NCBI GenBank assembly: GCA_029783825.1
Contig: JAREIK010012320.1
Span: 1 to 64,000 of the forward strand
DNA: 64,000 nucleotides
Source: Sapria himalayana
Taxonomy: Eukaryota > Streptophyta > Magnoliopsida > Malpighiales > Rafflesiaceae
Direction of reading: 5' to 3'
The position numbers were made by a program, and so were the translations under genes. This document shows positions 25,131-38,461 of this stretch, one piece after another. The notes below the pieces were generated by a model. That model was not told the origin of the DNA. It made no database searches and saw only the letters and a list, made by a program, of their open reading frames with translations. Each line of letters opens with the position of its first letter. The stretch's first letter is position 1.

Positions 25131-26239
25131 ATAATACCTATATTCATACAATGTGTGTATATATATATGAACAATATATATCAAAAAAATAAAAACCATC
25201 CAGAAACAAAGCAATAGGGCTTACTTTTCGTTTGATACCCAACTATAGTTCTTCAAACTGATGAGAGAGATGGAGATGAAATCACAGACACTAGCATGGA
25301 AAGATTAGTGCGCATTATTTTTTGTCGCGTATGATTATTGTTGAGCAAATAACACGAGTCTATTTGAATTGCATTACATGATCAAAATCAAATTAATGGA
25401 ATGACTCACGGGTAAAAGGTGCCCGTGTTCTGATAAATTTCATCTAGATCGGCATCACTACCATGCACATTGCAGAGAAAGAAGTTGTGTCTTCTAGAGG
25501 CCCCCTCAAAAATCGAAGCCCGTTGGAGTTGGAGTCTTGCAAAAATTTATAGTAAAGGCGAGGTAAAATACAGAAGCAGACATCAATTTTTTTTGAGATG
25601 CTCTTTGGCGTATGTTAGAGTTAAAATCTATATATTTGTAAACTTCAATTTTTTATACATATATGTATAAAAAATCAACTAAATATAACTAAATAAACAA
25701 TAAATAATTATATTTAAATAAAGACTCATTTTTCAATCATTTATTTATACATATATGTTAGAGTTGAATTGATGATAAATCTTTTTCTTATATATTTTTA
25801 AAATTTACATTTTTTTTCAATTCATAAAGACTCATGTGACTGCTTAAAAATATACATTTTTTCTCATAAATATACATTTTTTCTGACTCCTTAAAAATAT
25901 ACATTTTTTTCAATTTTTTAAATTCAGAAAAAATTTACATTTTTTCTGATAAATCTTTTTCAATTGATGATAAATATTTTTCAATTCATAAAGACTCCTT
26001 AAAAATATACATAATGACTCATTTTTTTCAATTCATTTTTTTATACATAAAGACTAATTTTCAATTAATTTTAGGATTTACATTTAGTTATATATTTTTA
26101 TACATATTTATTTATTACATATATATAGATTTACATATATGTATATATAGCTAATTAAACAATAAATAATTAAAATGACTCATTTTTTATTTATTATTAA
26201 AATATTTTCAACCAAGTTCATGTGAGTGTAGCAAGGTAC

Positions 26240-26763
26240 TAGAGGTGTCAAATGGGCCGGCCCAGCACGGCACGACCCATTTTTCACGTGCCCATCCATG
26301 CTACCGTGCCGGGCACGGCACGGTTTTTTAAATTCGGGCACGGCACGGCCCGTGGGCACGGCAAGGCCGTGCCGTGCCGGCCCGCTCGGGCACGGGCGCA
26401 CGGCAAGGCCGTGCCGTGCCGGCCCGCTCGGGCACGGGCGCACGGTAAGGCCGTGCCGTGCCGGCCCGCTCGGGCACGGGCGCACGGCAAGGCAGGGCAG
26501 GCGGGGCGGGTCTGTTTGGACCCGACCCGCGGTCTTTTTACCGGGGGCGGGGCCCGGTTGGGTCACGAGTCACGACTCACGACGCAGGCACGGCACGGCA
26601 CGTGCTTTGTTCGCCCGGGCACGGCACGGGCCCGGGCACGTTTTTTGATCGTGTCGGGCCGGCCCAGGCACGTTTTTTGATCGTGCCGGGCCGGCCCAGG
26701 CACGGCCGAACCGTGCCATGCCTCGTGCCGGGCCGGGCCGGCCCGGCACGTTTGACACCTCTA
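26240..26763. mobile_element. hAT-type miniature inverted-repeat element, 524 bp
   Basis: The left end TAGAGGTGTCAAATGGGCC and right end GGCACGTTTGACACCTCTA are imperfect inverted repeats of the kind seen in plant hAT non-autonomous elements. The flanks caaggtac (26,232-26,239) and caagatac (26,764-26,771) form an 8-bp duplication with one mismatch, as expected for hAT. The interior is strikingly GC-rich, made of ggcacgg/gccgtgcc motifs, and stands out sharply from its AT-rich surroundings. The overlapping Pro/Arg/Ala-rich reading frames on both strands have no domain and are by-products. Confidence 0.88.
26363..26488 (+). repeat. 42-bp tandem repeat inside the hAT-type element
   Basis: Three near-identical copies beginning aaggccgtgccgtgccgg at 26,363, 26,405 and 26,447, period 42. 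One copy has cggtaagg in place of cggcaagg. Confidence 0.88.
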
Positions 26764-26979
26764 CAAGATACACATGAAAAACAAACGACTTGCAATTTTT
26801 TATTATAAAATTAATTAAACAATAATTATATAAACAACTTCAAAAAATAGATGCTTAGCTTTATAACTAGAAACAAAAATCAAATGGCTACAAAATTTAC
26901 AAAATTCATATAGCTAGACATACATGAAAAGTTGATTGGTCTTTTAGCCACACTCCTAAATGTTATAAAACACTCTTTA

Positions 26980-27020
<41 letters not shown>

Positions 27021-27184
27021 TATAAATTTTTAAGAATTCATATTAATATTTATGAAGATAATCTGAAATAATTTTAAAGGTATAAATTTTCATATTATTT
27101 GATATCATTTATAATTTTTAAAATTCTAAAAATTACTAAAAGTGAGAAGATACTTAAAAAGAGTTATATTTTTTATTTTAATAA

Positions 27185-28571
27185 AGACTGAATATTCAAA
27201 GCTAATAGTAAAAATATTACTCAATTGTTTAATTCTTATAAATTTTAGTAGGAGAAAATATCTATTTATTTATTTTTAAATATTAATTTTTTTTCTTTTA
27301 AATTTAATAAAAAAATTTATATTTTTATTATAAATAAATATTTTCAAATTTTGTATTAATTATTTTTTTAAAAGTTTACTATAATCATAAAATTTTTTAT
27401 ATAGTTATAATAAAATTAATATTTACTAGTTTAATTATTCGTCAATTCAAGTATATTTGAAAATAATTTCATATTTTATCATACAATGAATTATTTTATA
27501 GTTATATTAGTAGAAATTTTAATGTATGTTAATTTAATGTCTAAGAAATCAAAAAAAATTATACATATTGAATTAATTATTTAATATTACTTTAATACAA
27601 ATTATTAAGTTTTTAAATAACAATTTTAGAAAAATCTTTTGTATAATTTTTTTAAAAATTAATACATCATAAAAATAGTTTTTTTAGTCATTATTAATAT
27701 AATTGTTTTTTTTATTTTTATATTTTTTAAATTATTTATTTATAATATTCTTTTTATATAATTTTACGAAGAGAATTTTTCTTTCAAGGATAGCTCATCT
27801 ATAGACCATTAACATTCATTTAATAAATAAAATTAAATAAAATCTTAAAACTAATAATAAATTTAAAAAATAAATAATTAATATTGGCTAGGGAAATTAC
27901 GTCGCTAAATCCATCCCTATGTTCATGATTTAATTATCTAGGCAAGTTCCATTGCTAAATTCATCAATATATTTTGGATTTAATTAGCTAGAGCAGATCC
28001 ATCACTAAAATCTGTCGCTATATTCAGGATGTAATTTGTTAGGAAAGTTCTGTCGCTAAAATCCAGCACTATATTCAGTATGTAATTAGCTAGGAAAATT
28101 CCATCGATAAATCTGTCGCTATATTTCCGGATATATTAGCATGGGATTTTTCATCGCTAAAATCCATCACTATGTTCCAAATGTAATTAGCTAGTGAATT
28201 CCATAGCTGAAATCTATCGATATGTTTCGGATGTAATTAGCTAGGGAAATTTCATCGCTAAATCCATCGCTAATTTATAGATTTTATTAGCTAGGGAAGC
28301 TTCATCGCTAAATTCCTTACCTTTCTTGAGCGAAATTTACAAAAATATTCTATTGCTAATCCATTGTTAAATTCTCCACTTTTCTTATGTAGAATTTATG
28401 AAAAATACTCTGTCACTAATCCGTCGCTAATCAGTTGCTAATCAGTTGCAAATTTTTAATTCAATGAAAAATCATAAATCCCTTGCTATTCCCTAGCTAA
28501 TTTCTAGCACTTTATCTAGGGATTTATCTCTAGCTAAAATTTCCTAGCTAAATGCTCATTTTCTTCTAGTA
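27185..28571 (-). mobile_element. Left end of element 2, reverse orientation
   Basis: This is the reverse complement of 3,988-5,480 of element 1. Positions 27,885-28,571 hold the subterminal tagctaggg / tcgctaaatcca repeats. The terminus on the plus strand reads TTTTCTTCTAGTA, complement TACTAGAAGAAAA, close to CACTAGAAGAAAA with the outermost base changed. The inverted match near the terminus includes the block aatagcaagggatttatgat. The (TCTA)n array begins directly after it. No matching target duplication can be read because the far end is outside the window or rearranged. Confidence 0.8.
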
Positions 28572-28726
28572 TCTGTTTATCTGTCTACCTACCTACCTAC
28601 CTATCTGTCTCTATTTTTTAATCTTTCTATCTTTATGTCTATCTATCTATATATCTATTTGTGTATATGTCTACTATCTATCTATCAATCTGTTTATTTG
28701 TCTCTCTATCTATCTGTCAATCTATT

Positions 28727-30416
28727 TGTGACACCCCATCCCTAGGGGGTCCAATTCATTCCATCACACAATACAATGTGCAATAAAATAAAATTTTTTC
28801 AAATATTCTAGACATTTTTTCCCATTTTATTTTCTTAGCAGAATAAAAAACACAACATATTATTTAAGCTACAACTGACTTCCCTTCACATGTGTGATCC
28901 GCTATGTGGATCTGTCATCTGCCCTTGACCTGTACCTGAAAAAGGATCCCGAAATGAATTGAGTAAAGCTCAGTAGAGATAAACTTCTATAGAGTTACTC
29001 TCTACCTAAGTGCACATAAAAAATCATGCATATATATCAACGCATATTCAAGTATAATGTTTATATGAATGCAATTATGGATGAAAAGTTTATATACCCA
29101 TATTACTGAGTCCCATCGACTCCCTCACACAAGCCAAAGCCAAGTGTTACATATTATATATATAGATATATATGTAGATATGTATATATATCTATAGAAA
29201 TATTTATATTTTTTGGAATTATTCCAAAAAATATGGACCTCATCCGAAAAACATATTGGAGATTTCTCCAAATAAAATATGATTTTCTTGGATTTACTCC
29301 GAGAAATATGAACCTCATCTGAAATACATATTAGACATTTATCTGAGAAAATATTTTTTTCCTTGTATATTTTTCAAAAACTACCACATAACTCAGCCTA
29401 AACATTGCCCCAATATGAGCACGCAAATTTATAATAGCCATGTTATAAAAAATATTGTGCAACTCAATCTGGACATTGACCCATTCGAGTTCAACAAATA
29501 GAATCTATATACCTTTATATATATATATATATATATCATGCACCCATCCATGTATATGGAATGTTCCTATGCATATGAAATGCAATTATATCATTCACGT
29601 TTAAACGACGTTTCAGACATAGATATAACAATCAAAACCCAATTCACCTGCAATAAATTTTACTAAACGAATCCCATAAACTTTTTATCAACTAACCATT
29701 TCAAATGACATTTTTAAAAATTTGAATTGAAATATAAAATATGAATATTTATGACCTTTAAATAGAAAGAAATTCTGATAAGAGAAAAATACTACCTTAC
29801 AGAAAATTTCACGGAAACATTATAAATTTGATATCAAACTGAAGATCTCATCATGTAGAGTAACTTTAGTTCTTATACTATTCTATTCTGACTCTAGAAT
29901 AATCGTTTATGATCAAAAAAATCAAAGGATCTTTTATTAATTTTTCTTCTATACTGTTTCTCTGTCCCCCCGCCGCCAAAGCATTGTTTTTATTTTTATC
30001 AATGTTCTCCTATTTTCAGGATTCCTAACATTTTTTCTTTTTTTTAATAATATAAAAAACTTATAATTATTATTATTTATTTTTTTAATGTTTGATGCCT
30101 AGACGACACATGCACAACCACGTGCAAACGTCGTGGAGCCGTATTTAGGTTACGTTTAATTTTTTTTAGAAATATTCTAATAATTATTTAAATAATTAAA
30201 AAAATAAATAAATTCTAACTTTCTAAGAAATTAATGAAATTTGACACCGTAGCTATATTTTTGAAAACAAATTCAATAATGACATTCATTTTATCATCAT
30301 GGTTCTAAAATTTTCAGTTCATTTTTTTTGTATTGCAAAATTACCATTTTGCCCATTCTTTCCCAAGAACCAAATCATGTTATTTATAAATTCATTTTTT
30401 TGTTCAGGATTTCACA
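28727..30416. mobile_element. Probable solo LTR or other TG...CA insertion splitting the TCTA array
   Basis: About 1.69 kb of non-array sequence begins TGTGACACCCC and ends GGATTTCACA, with array sequence on both sides. The TGTGA...TCACA ends suit an LTR. I see no coding sequence. The flanking bases (ctatt and ttgtc) do not form a clear 5-bp duplication, so the class is uncertain and a degraded element is possible. The interior has repeated 'gacctcatccgaaa / gaacctcatctgaaa' phrases (about 29,230 and 29,310). Confidence 0.45.
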
Positions 30417-31561
30417 TTGTCTATATGTTATCTATCTATTTTCTATCTATCTCTTTATCTATTTATATATCTGTCTATATGTCTATAAACCTATTATTCT
30501 ATTTGTCTTATATTTATCAATCTATTTGACTATTTGTCAATTGGTCTATATGTCTATCTTTTTATCTATTTATCAAAATATTTATCTATCTGTATATTTG
30601 TCTATCTGTCTATCTATCTAATTATCTATCTATCTATTTATCTATCTCTATATCTGTTTATCTATCAATCTATTTGTTTATTTGTCAATTTGTCTATCTA
30701 CCAATCTATTTATAATTTTATATGACTATTTGTTAATCTATCTAGCTATCAATAAAGCTTTCTAGGTATATGATTATCTATCTTACTATCTGGCTATTTG
30801 GTAATCTATCTATCTATATATCTATCTACCTAATTATCTATCTTATTTCTATCTGTCTCTCTATCTCTCTATCTATATATCTATATATCTATCTATCTAT
30901 CTATCTGTCTATCTGCCTATCTATCTTTCTATGTATCTGTATATCTGTCTATTTGTCAAAATGTCTTTTGTCTATTATCACTCTATCAATTTATATATCT
31001 ATCTACCTATTTATTTAGCTATTTATCTATCTATCTATCTGTCTGTCTGTCTACCTATCTATCTATTTATCTATATGTATATCTATTTGTCTATTTATCT
31101 ATCTATCTTTCAATATATCTTTCTATCTATTTATCTGGCTATATTTCTATTTGCCTATATGGCTATCTACATTTCTACCTTTATACCATTCTACCTATTT
31201 GTCTATCTACCTATCTATCTATCTTTCTATCTGTCTATCTATCTATATGTTTATCTATCTTTTGTCTATATGTATATCTATCTATATTTCTACCTGTCTA
31301 TCTATCTATCTATCTACTTGTCTATCTGTCTATCTATCTATTTTTCTATTTTTTCTATATCTATCTATCTATCAATCAATCTGTCTATCTATCTATCTTT
31401 CAATCAATCAATCTATCTATCTATTAGTCTATCTGTCTATGTGTCAATCTGTCTAACTATTTGTCTAACTATTTGTTCATCTACCTATCTATCTATCTAT
31501 CTATCTATCTATGTTTCTATCTATCTATCTATGTTTCTATCTATCTATCTATTTGTCTGCA

Positions 31562-31600
<39 letters not shown>

Positions 31601-31982
31601 GCATCTATCTTTCTATCTTTCTATCTGTCTATCTATCACTCTGTCTATCTATGTATGTATGTATCTATCTATTTTCTATCTGTCTATCTATCTATATATC
31701 TATCAATCTACTTATTTGTCTATTTGTCTATCCGGCTATCTGCTTATCTGTCTATAAGTATGTATGTCTATCTTTTAATCTGTTTATCTATCTATATGGC
31801 TATTTGGCTATATGATTATCTATTTATCTAACTATCTAACTATATGGTTATTTGTCTATTTATCTTTTTGTCTATCTATATATCTTTCTATTTGTTTATC
31901 TTTCTCTCTATATATCTATCTATCTATCTATTTGTCTATCTATCTTTTCTCTATCTATCTATTTATATATCTATCTGTCTAT

Positions 31983-32092
31983 CTAGCCACTTGTCTAACT
32001 TTCAATCTGTCTATTATCTATATGTCTATCTGTCTATCTAGCCACTTGTCTAACTTTCAATCTGTCTATTATCTATATGTCTATTTGTCTAT
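31983..32092 (+). repeat. Exact 55-bp tandem duplication within the TCTA array
   Basis: The segment beginning ctagccacttgtctaacttt at 31,983 is repeated from 32,038 without visible change. It is a recent event compared with the degenerate array around it. Confidence 0.9.
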
Positions 32093-32163
32093 CTATCTAT
32101 CTATCTGTCCTTTTTATCTGTCTATCTATCTATTTGTTTATCTACCTATCTTTCTATTTGCCT

Positions 32164-32750
32164 AAATAATTGGAGGAGATTTTAATGTAATAAGAAGTTC
32201 GAAAAAAAGCAAGGGGAAGGGCCCCGAACTCATGAGTTATGTTGTAGTTTAATGAAACCATATCTAATGCAAATTTAATGGAAGTAGATCCAGTTGTTTC
32301 AAAATAAACATGGTGTAATAACTAGAAGAAAAAACGGTACAATATGGGTAAAATTAGATTAGGTATTATATAATCCAAAATGGTAAAAATTATGGAATCC
32401 ACTGTAGTGAGGCATCTAATTAAAACTTGTTCAGATCATAATCCCTTACTTTTAACTTTTAAAAACAACTTAAAAAAAGAATATCACTTTAAATTTCAAA
32501 ACATGTGGGTTAACATGGAGATTTTGATAATGTAGACACGAACACATGGTTGGAATCAGTTGTTGGGAACCCATTGCAAGTTTTAGCAATAAGTTAAGAA
32601 GACTGAAGGCTAGTTTAAGTATATGGAACAAGAATCATTTTGGTAATATTAATAAAGAGATTACAGAAGAAGAATTTAAAGTAGAGGAATTGGAATTAGA
32701 GTATGGCATAATCAAGGAGAGACAATTAGACACCTTTGATAGTGGTTTCA
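32164..32750 (+). pseudogene. L1-type LINE ORF2 fragment: end of endonuclease and linker
   Basis: The fragment starts with IIGGDFNVIRSSKKSKGKG, matching the GGDFN motif of APE-type endonucleases in plant L1 elements. It continues through TCSDHNPLLLTFKNN near 32,425 and LRRLKASLSIWNKNHFGNI in the open frame at 32,546-32,851. This is the usual layout of the region between endonuclease and reverse transcriptase. Frameshifts and stops interrupt it. The 5' end is missing and the fragment starts exactly where the TCTA array stops. Confidence 0.8.
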
Positions 32751-34865
32751 AGTTTCAATTAATAATACCTCTTGTAATCATAACTTACATAGCACATTTG
32801 ATAGTCATTATTTTATTTAAATCACCTTCAACAATTAATAAACAAGTATGAGGTAGGGGGTTTCTCCAAAATATAGGGTTTAGCTTCATTTTATTATCTG
32901 TATTATTATATTTTTGAACCATTTTGAAATATGGTTATATGAGTCATTTTGATATTTTTGATGATTTTGATGTATTCTATTATTGAAGAAGAGGAATTTT
33001 TTTTTCACCAAGATGGCAAAGGTGCTAAATGAGGAAATAGAGGAGTACGAGCTCTTCTTGAACCAAGATGCTCTAAAAGAGGTAGCGTCTATCTGAAAAT
33101 TTTAGTTTTATGGATATTATATAGGCTGTTGGGTTCACTAGACATGTTCTATAGAGAAGTAATTTTCTGATTGTGTCATTTTTCAACACCCTGATCACAT
33201 TTTTTATGATTTCTTTTCTACCATCTTCTATTCAATTATGCTATTAGTGGCTTAGCTATTGCAAGTGCAAGGTGCCCTCATTTTAAAGATACTAGAAAAG
33301 GTATTTTGCTCATTATTTACTTTGTATGATTGTAGAAAATATTGGTATAATATTAATGTTTCACCATCAAAACAACCTTCATTACAAATTGAAGGTAAAG
33401 ATGATGATAGGTGTTCTAAGTGGGTAAATGTGTCAATGAAGCTGAACACTATATGACTAAGCACTAAGGGCCTCTCGAAGAATTTGAAACACTCACTAAA
33501 TATTATGAGTAATTTGAGAATTTTATATTATGAATTATAAATAAAAAATTGGGAATGAAGTTATTCCCAATATTTGAATGAATATTGGGAATAGTAGAAA
33601 AAATGAATATAGCTTAGGTAAAGCATTACATGACCTAAAAACTCATATTTTAAGGTCAAGAGTAATGCTCTACTTTTGGCTTCTAAATTTATAATAAACA
33701 CATTTTTTTATTAATATTATAAAAAAAATACAATGCTAATATTAATTCTGAAAAGATTAAGTACAGTAGAATAGAGTTAAAAATGTTGTTTGTTAAATAA
33801 TTTTAATTTTAAAAATATTAAGATTATTGATTTGTAAGTAATATATGAAAATATTATTTACCCTGCAAAATTTATCGAATTCTTGTTGTAGTATATATTC
33901 TTTTTATTAAATTAACATGAGAATATATGTAATAATGATATAGACGTTTAAAGCATGTTAGAATTAAAAAATTGCATGTTAAATTTAAAGTCTAGTTTAT
34001 GAGGAAATGTTTATTAATATAATTAAAAATAATTTAAATAAATTCATTAATTATAGTGTCATCCATTTTTACTTGACTCAAATTTATCACATTATTTTAT
34101 CTTTAATTGCTTTAGTTAAATCCTAAAATTTTTATTTTATTCATAACTTGATTTATATCTCTAATTGCTTGAATTAAATATTTTTTACTTAACACAAATT
34201 CAATATGTATGGTGCATAAACATCACTCATTATAATTATGTATGTTGAAGTTCAACGAACAAAACATGTGCATGTGTAACTATTGAAGTTTCAACAATTT
34301 TCCCCTCATATTAGTAAGGTGGTTTAAGAGTATTATAGTTCTCAATTAATCATATGCCATTTTGTATATGGTGAAAATGAGACTTAAAATTAGCAAATTG
34401 ACATTCTTGACCAATCAAATTATTATTATAATTGAGTCCAAATTTCTTGTAAAATAAATGAATCAGAGTTATCTGAGCAATTCTATTAAGAAAACTTCAT
34501 GACTTATTCATTTTATAATCAATATTAGATTTGGAAGTAAGCAAAAACCTTTTCATTTATTCACTTTATACTCAATTTGGAGTTAAAGAATTTAAACCCA
34601 CAAGTGTCACACTTTCTTTCACAATTCATTTAATGAAACTTTTGTGAGGTGTAATAAAAGATATATTAGTGTAACTAGAAAATTTAATTATCGAGTGATA
34701 AACTTTGTGTACTTTTTGGGTTTCATTTCCAATTACTAATGATTTACACAAATTTTTCTATTAGATTTTCTTAAATATATGTTATTCGATATTCGATTAA
34801 TATATAATGGATAATTATCATTAGATATATCATTTTTTAAAAAATGACATATATAACCTATGGTT
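32751..34865. other. Unassigned sequence between LINE fragments
   Basis: The reverse transcriptase domain expected here is not visible. The sequence is AT-rich. A short stretch at about 33,012-33,090 (MAKVLNEEIEEYELFLNQD) and frames at 33,252-33,464 on either strand are open but match nothing I know. It is either an insertion into the LINE or LINE sequence decayed past recognition. Confidence 0.4.
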
Positions 34866-35265
34866 AGCTAAATCAAGGATGATATATAAATTCTATAATA
34901 ATTTGGTTCAAAATTTACATCCAAAAACATGCTATTTATCTTTGGATAGCAAAAATGGGCAGATTAAGAACCAAAGATCAACTATTCTCAACCTCAATCC
35001 CTCAAAATTTTGATTGTGAATCTTTAATCATCTTTTTTTAATGTTCTTTTTGCAAAGATGTAAATAGAATATATTATGGCAAGAAATTTGTTGCTAGATG
35101 CAGACCAAAGATGTAAAAGATTCAATTTCTAACATCTTAAAAATGATGAAAATAGAATATTTATTTGGGTCTCCAAGGAACATTCAAAGGAAATCCACAT
35201 TTGCAGCAATAATTTATTACATCTGGAAACAAAAAATAGAAGATAATATATAGAAAAATCTTGTG
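34866..35265 (+). pseudogene. L1-type LINE ORF2 C-terminal fragment
   Basis: Across shifting frames the plus strand gives WIAKMGRLRTKDQL, then DCESLNHLFFECSF-like Cys/His sequence and IYYIWKQKIEDNI. This is the order seen at the C-terminal end of plant L1 ORF2 (WLA..RL.T.DRL, then C..C..H.FF.C, then IW..RN). It is the same strand as the 32,164 fragment and so likely the same original insertion. No poly-A tail was identified. Confidence 0.6.
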
Positions 35266-36627
35266 ACACCGGGATGATCATGAAAAAAATCAAAACTAAG
35301 ATTTAATTTTTATTATGTGAAATATGTTGTAATCTAAAAATAGAATAGTTTGAACAAAATTTTATTGTGCTTTATTACTTATAAAAAAAGGATAATATAT
35401 AAATTATAGATTATAGCAATATATTTGTTAAAGAGTGTGAATTGTGGAGTTATTTTATAAGATTCATTCAATTAGTATAAGAATCACATTTCTATACAAA
35501 TATAAAACTTTATAACCTTGATTAGCCATGTAATTAGTGTCTTCTAAATTTCAACTCTTAGGAATTCCACCAACTTTTATCTTCGTAATTCAAGTGTCCA
35601 ACTAGTTCAATGTAGTACTACAAATTTAACTTTTCCTTTATATCCAAATCAATTCTACAATATCTTACTCTTCTTTCATCAACACCAAGAAAGTTCATAC
35701 TAGTGGATGACCCTAAACCATTATGTTATAGTTGTACACATTAGGTAATACCTGATCATGCAAGACTCATCATGTGAAAATTGTTTTGATATATACATTA
35801 TTTTTACCTAGCCTAGTGAAATATATGATAAATCTGCTTCCCTTTTTGTAACTTATGCTTGCTGGCATATGTTAATCAGTTTATGCATTACTTGAACAAT
35901 TTTCCAAAGGTATTCTAATTGCTTTTAAAAATTGGTATAATCAAGTATAGATGTCTTTATGGATGAGGATGATCTTAACATTTATGATGAATGGTATAAA
36001 GATTGCTTCATAAATTATGAAAAAATATTGAACAAATGCATTTATAATAACTTGGATCTTAAATTATGGTATTTTAATTTTAGAGTTATTGGATGGATTA
36101 ATTTAGAGAATGATTGGGAAAGAGAAAAATAGGTAAAACTTTTAGTAGTTTAGTTGATGGAGAATTTTGATAGAACTTGTAAAATTTACTAAATTTTAGG
36201 TTCTAAAAAGTAAGATTTGATCGATACTGATCGGCAGTGGAACCCAATAAATATAATTTCAATGACGAATTAAGGTTTAAAATTTTGAGGTTCATTGTTA
36301 GGAATGGAATATCAAAATTAGATAATAGATTATAACTATCAAAATTTCACATTTTAGTCATTGATAACTCCATGAAAGTAGAGTTTTTTTTATCTTTATT
36401 ACCTATTTTAAAAAAAACAATGAGAAGAATTCTTATTATATATATATATATATATATATATAATCATACTTTAGTAATATTTATTTTATTTTAAAAAATA
36501 ACTTTATTTGAATATTTTTTTGTGTAAAAATGAAATTATTACATATAGAAGATTAAAGCCGACTTGTAATAAATTAAAGATCATTTAAAGGAAAATCTAA
36601 GAGAAAGATATATGTTAAGCATATATC

Positions 36628-36653
<26 letters not shown>

Positions 36654-36675
<22 letters not shown>

Positions 36676-36695
36676 ATAAGTATAGATAGATAGAT

Positions 36696-36734
<39 letters not shown>

Positions 36735-36806
36735 GTATATATATGGTTGTGTATATGTGTATGTTGTATAAATACATAAATACAAACATACATATGTGTA
36801 TGTTTG

Positions 36807-36842
<36 letters not shown>
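36654..36842 (+). repeat. (TG)n and (GATA)n/(TA)n compound microsatellite
   Basis: Runs of TG at 36,654-36,675 and 36,824-36,842 surround GATA and TA tracts. They precede the long CA tract at 36,949, so the two can pair as an inverted repeat. Confidence 0.85.
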
Positions 36843-36946
36843 ATGTTAGATATATGTTAATATATTTTTATATATAAATATATACATACATATGTATGTT
36901 TGTATGTATACTATATATGTAAATATATGTGTATGCACATAATTAT

Positions 36947-37060
<114 letters not shown>

Positions 37061-38164
37061 TTATGAGTGTGTGTGTGTGTTTGGGATGCATGGATATAAT
37101 TAAAACAAAAGGAGAAGTTATGGAAAATTTTTCAAAAAAGGGTTATAAAGAAAAATAAAAAACTAATGATATTCTTACAAAAGTACAAAAACATATTAAA
37201 GAAGAATTATTAGAAGCCAAAAATGAATAGAAGCACAAATGAGGACATATTTTTACACAAACAAATCATTATGAAGACCAAAAGAAGCACACGAGAAAGA
37301 AGAGAAGAAGAAAGCTTACGAACAAAAACACAAAAACATTATTCATGAACAGAAATTTAAATCCAATAAATGAAAAAAATATAGCAATAAGAGTTTTTTC
37401 TTTCATTTTATAATACCATTATAATTCTTATTGACAATCAATTGACTAAAAACAAAATTCTAAAAGCTCAAAAAATAGAGGGAGGGTTAGGTAATTGGAT
37501 TGCTTTTAGTATTTGGTATAAATTAAAAACTCTCAACTCCAATAAATACCATATCCTTTTGCCTAGGCAAGTTATATCAACATCAATAACTGCAAGTTAT
37601 CTTCCCATAGATGCAAACTTTAAAATTTCGTAAGTCCTTTTGAAATTCATGGGACAAGATATATTCAATGAGTAATTCCTTCAGCTTATTGTATAAACTA
37701 GGTTTGTGGTATTTAACGAATTTATGCGAGTACCTAAAACTTCATTTTTATAATGATTTTAATGCTTTTTAGTTTTGATTGTACTTTCAACCTCTTCTAA
37801 GCTCAAATAATGGTCTAAAACATACCAAAAATATCACCATAAAAAAACAAACATTTTTAAATCTTATAAACTATGGATATTTAGGATTCAAGTGGCTAAG
37901 GGAAAAGAACAACCCAACAAAATAGAATCACTAGAAACATTGAAGTGAGATAAAAAGATGATGGCAGACCTTATGTGATTGCATGTCTCAATGAAGCTTT
38001 AAAAAAGTAAAAGTATAAAAATTTCTTGTTATGGTCTTTGAATTTGATAATTCTATCGCATATGATAATATATATCAATAAATATTTATAAACATATGTT
38101 ATATATAAGCATTATATATATAAACATATGTATATATTCATTAATATATATTTATATATACACA

Positions 38165-38196
<32 letters not shown>

Positions 38197-38427
38197 GCAT
38201 ATGTTACATATATATAAAACATAAGTTATGTCTATATATATATTAATACTATACTATATATATATTTCAACATAGGTTATATATATACATTTGCATATAT
38301 AGATGTTATATTATATATATATAAGCCAATTATACATAAACTATATAAAAAAACAATTTTGATAAAATATATATAGAAATCTATATTAACAAGTTTATAT
38401 GTATGTGTGTGTGTATATATACTTGCT

Positions 38428-38461
<34 letters not shown>

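Larger units (their letters stand above)
20332..27184 (-). mobile_element. Element 2 interior, second half
   Basis: This sequence lies between the element 1 insertion and the recognisable left end of element 2. It has no transposase similarity that I can see. It contains diverged repeat B (20,380-20,860), a 22-bp minisatellite (about 20,990-21,110), a 21-bp minisatellite (23,335-23,486), AT microsatellites and a hAT-type miniature element. I recognise nothing in 21,230-23,080 or 23,640-26,239 beyond AT-rich DNA and microsatellites. Assignment to element 2 rests on continuity with both ends and not on direct similarity to element 1. Confidence 0.45.
28572..32163 (+). repeat. Degenerate (TCTA)n tetranucleotide array
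   Basis: An array of TCTA with TCTG, TTTA, TCTT and CCTA variants in loose 4-bp register, starting at the CACTA terminus. It is interrupted by non-array sequence at 28,727-30,416 and resumes to 32,163, where LINE sequence begins. The many Tyr-Leu-Ser-Ile reading frames follow from the period: 4-bp repeats read as a 12-bp codon cycle without stops. They are not genes. Confidence 0.93.

Noticed and set aside
26180..26808. Arg/Pro/Ala-rich frames on both strands
   Set aside because: They lie in the GC-rich interior of the hAT-type miniature element. The repeat unit explains them.
30299..32165. Plus-strand Tyr/Leu/Ser/Ile frames up to 294 codons
   Set aside because: Same by-product, from the (TCTA)n array.
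35264..35300. LTR start (tgtgacaccgggatg)
   Set aside because: It resembles the TGTGACACC start at 28,727, but no matching end, duplication or second LTR was found.
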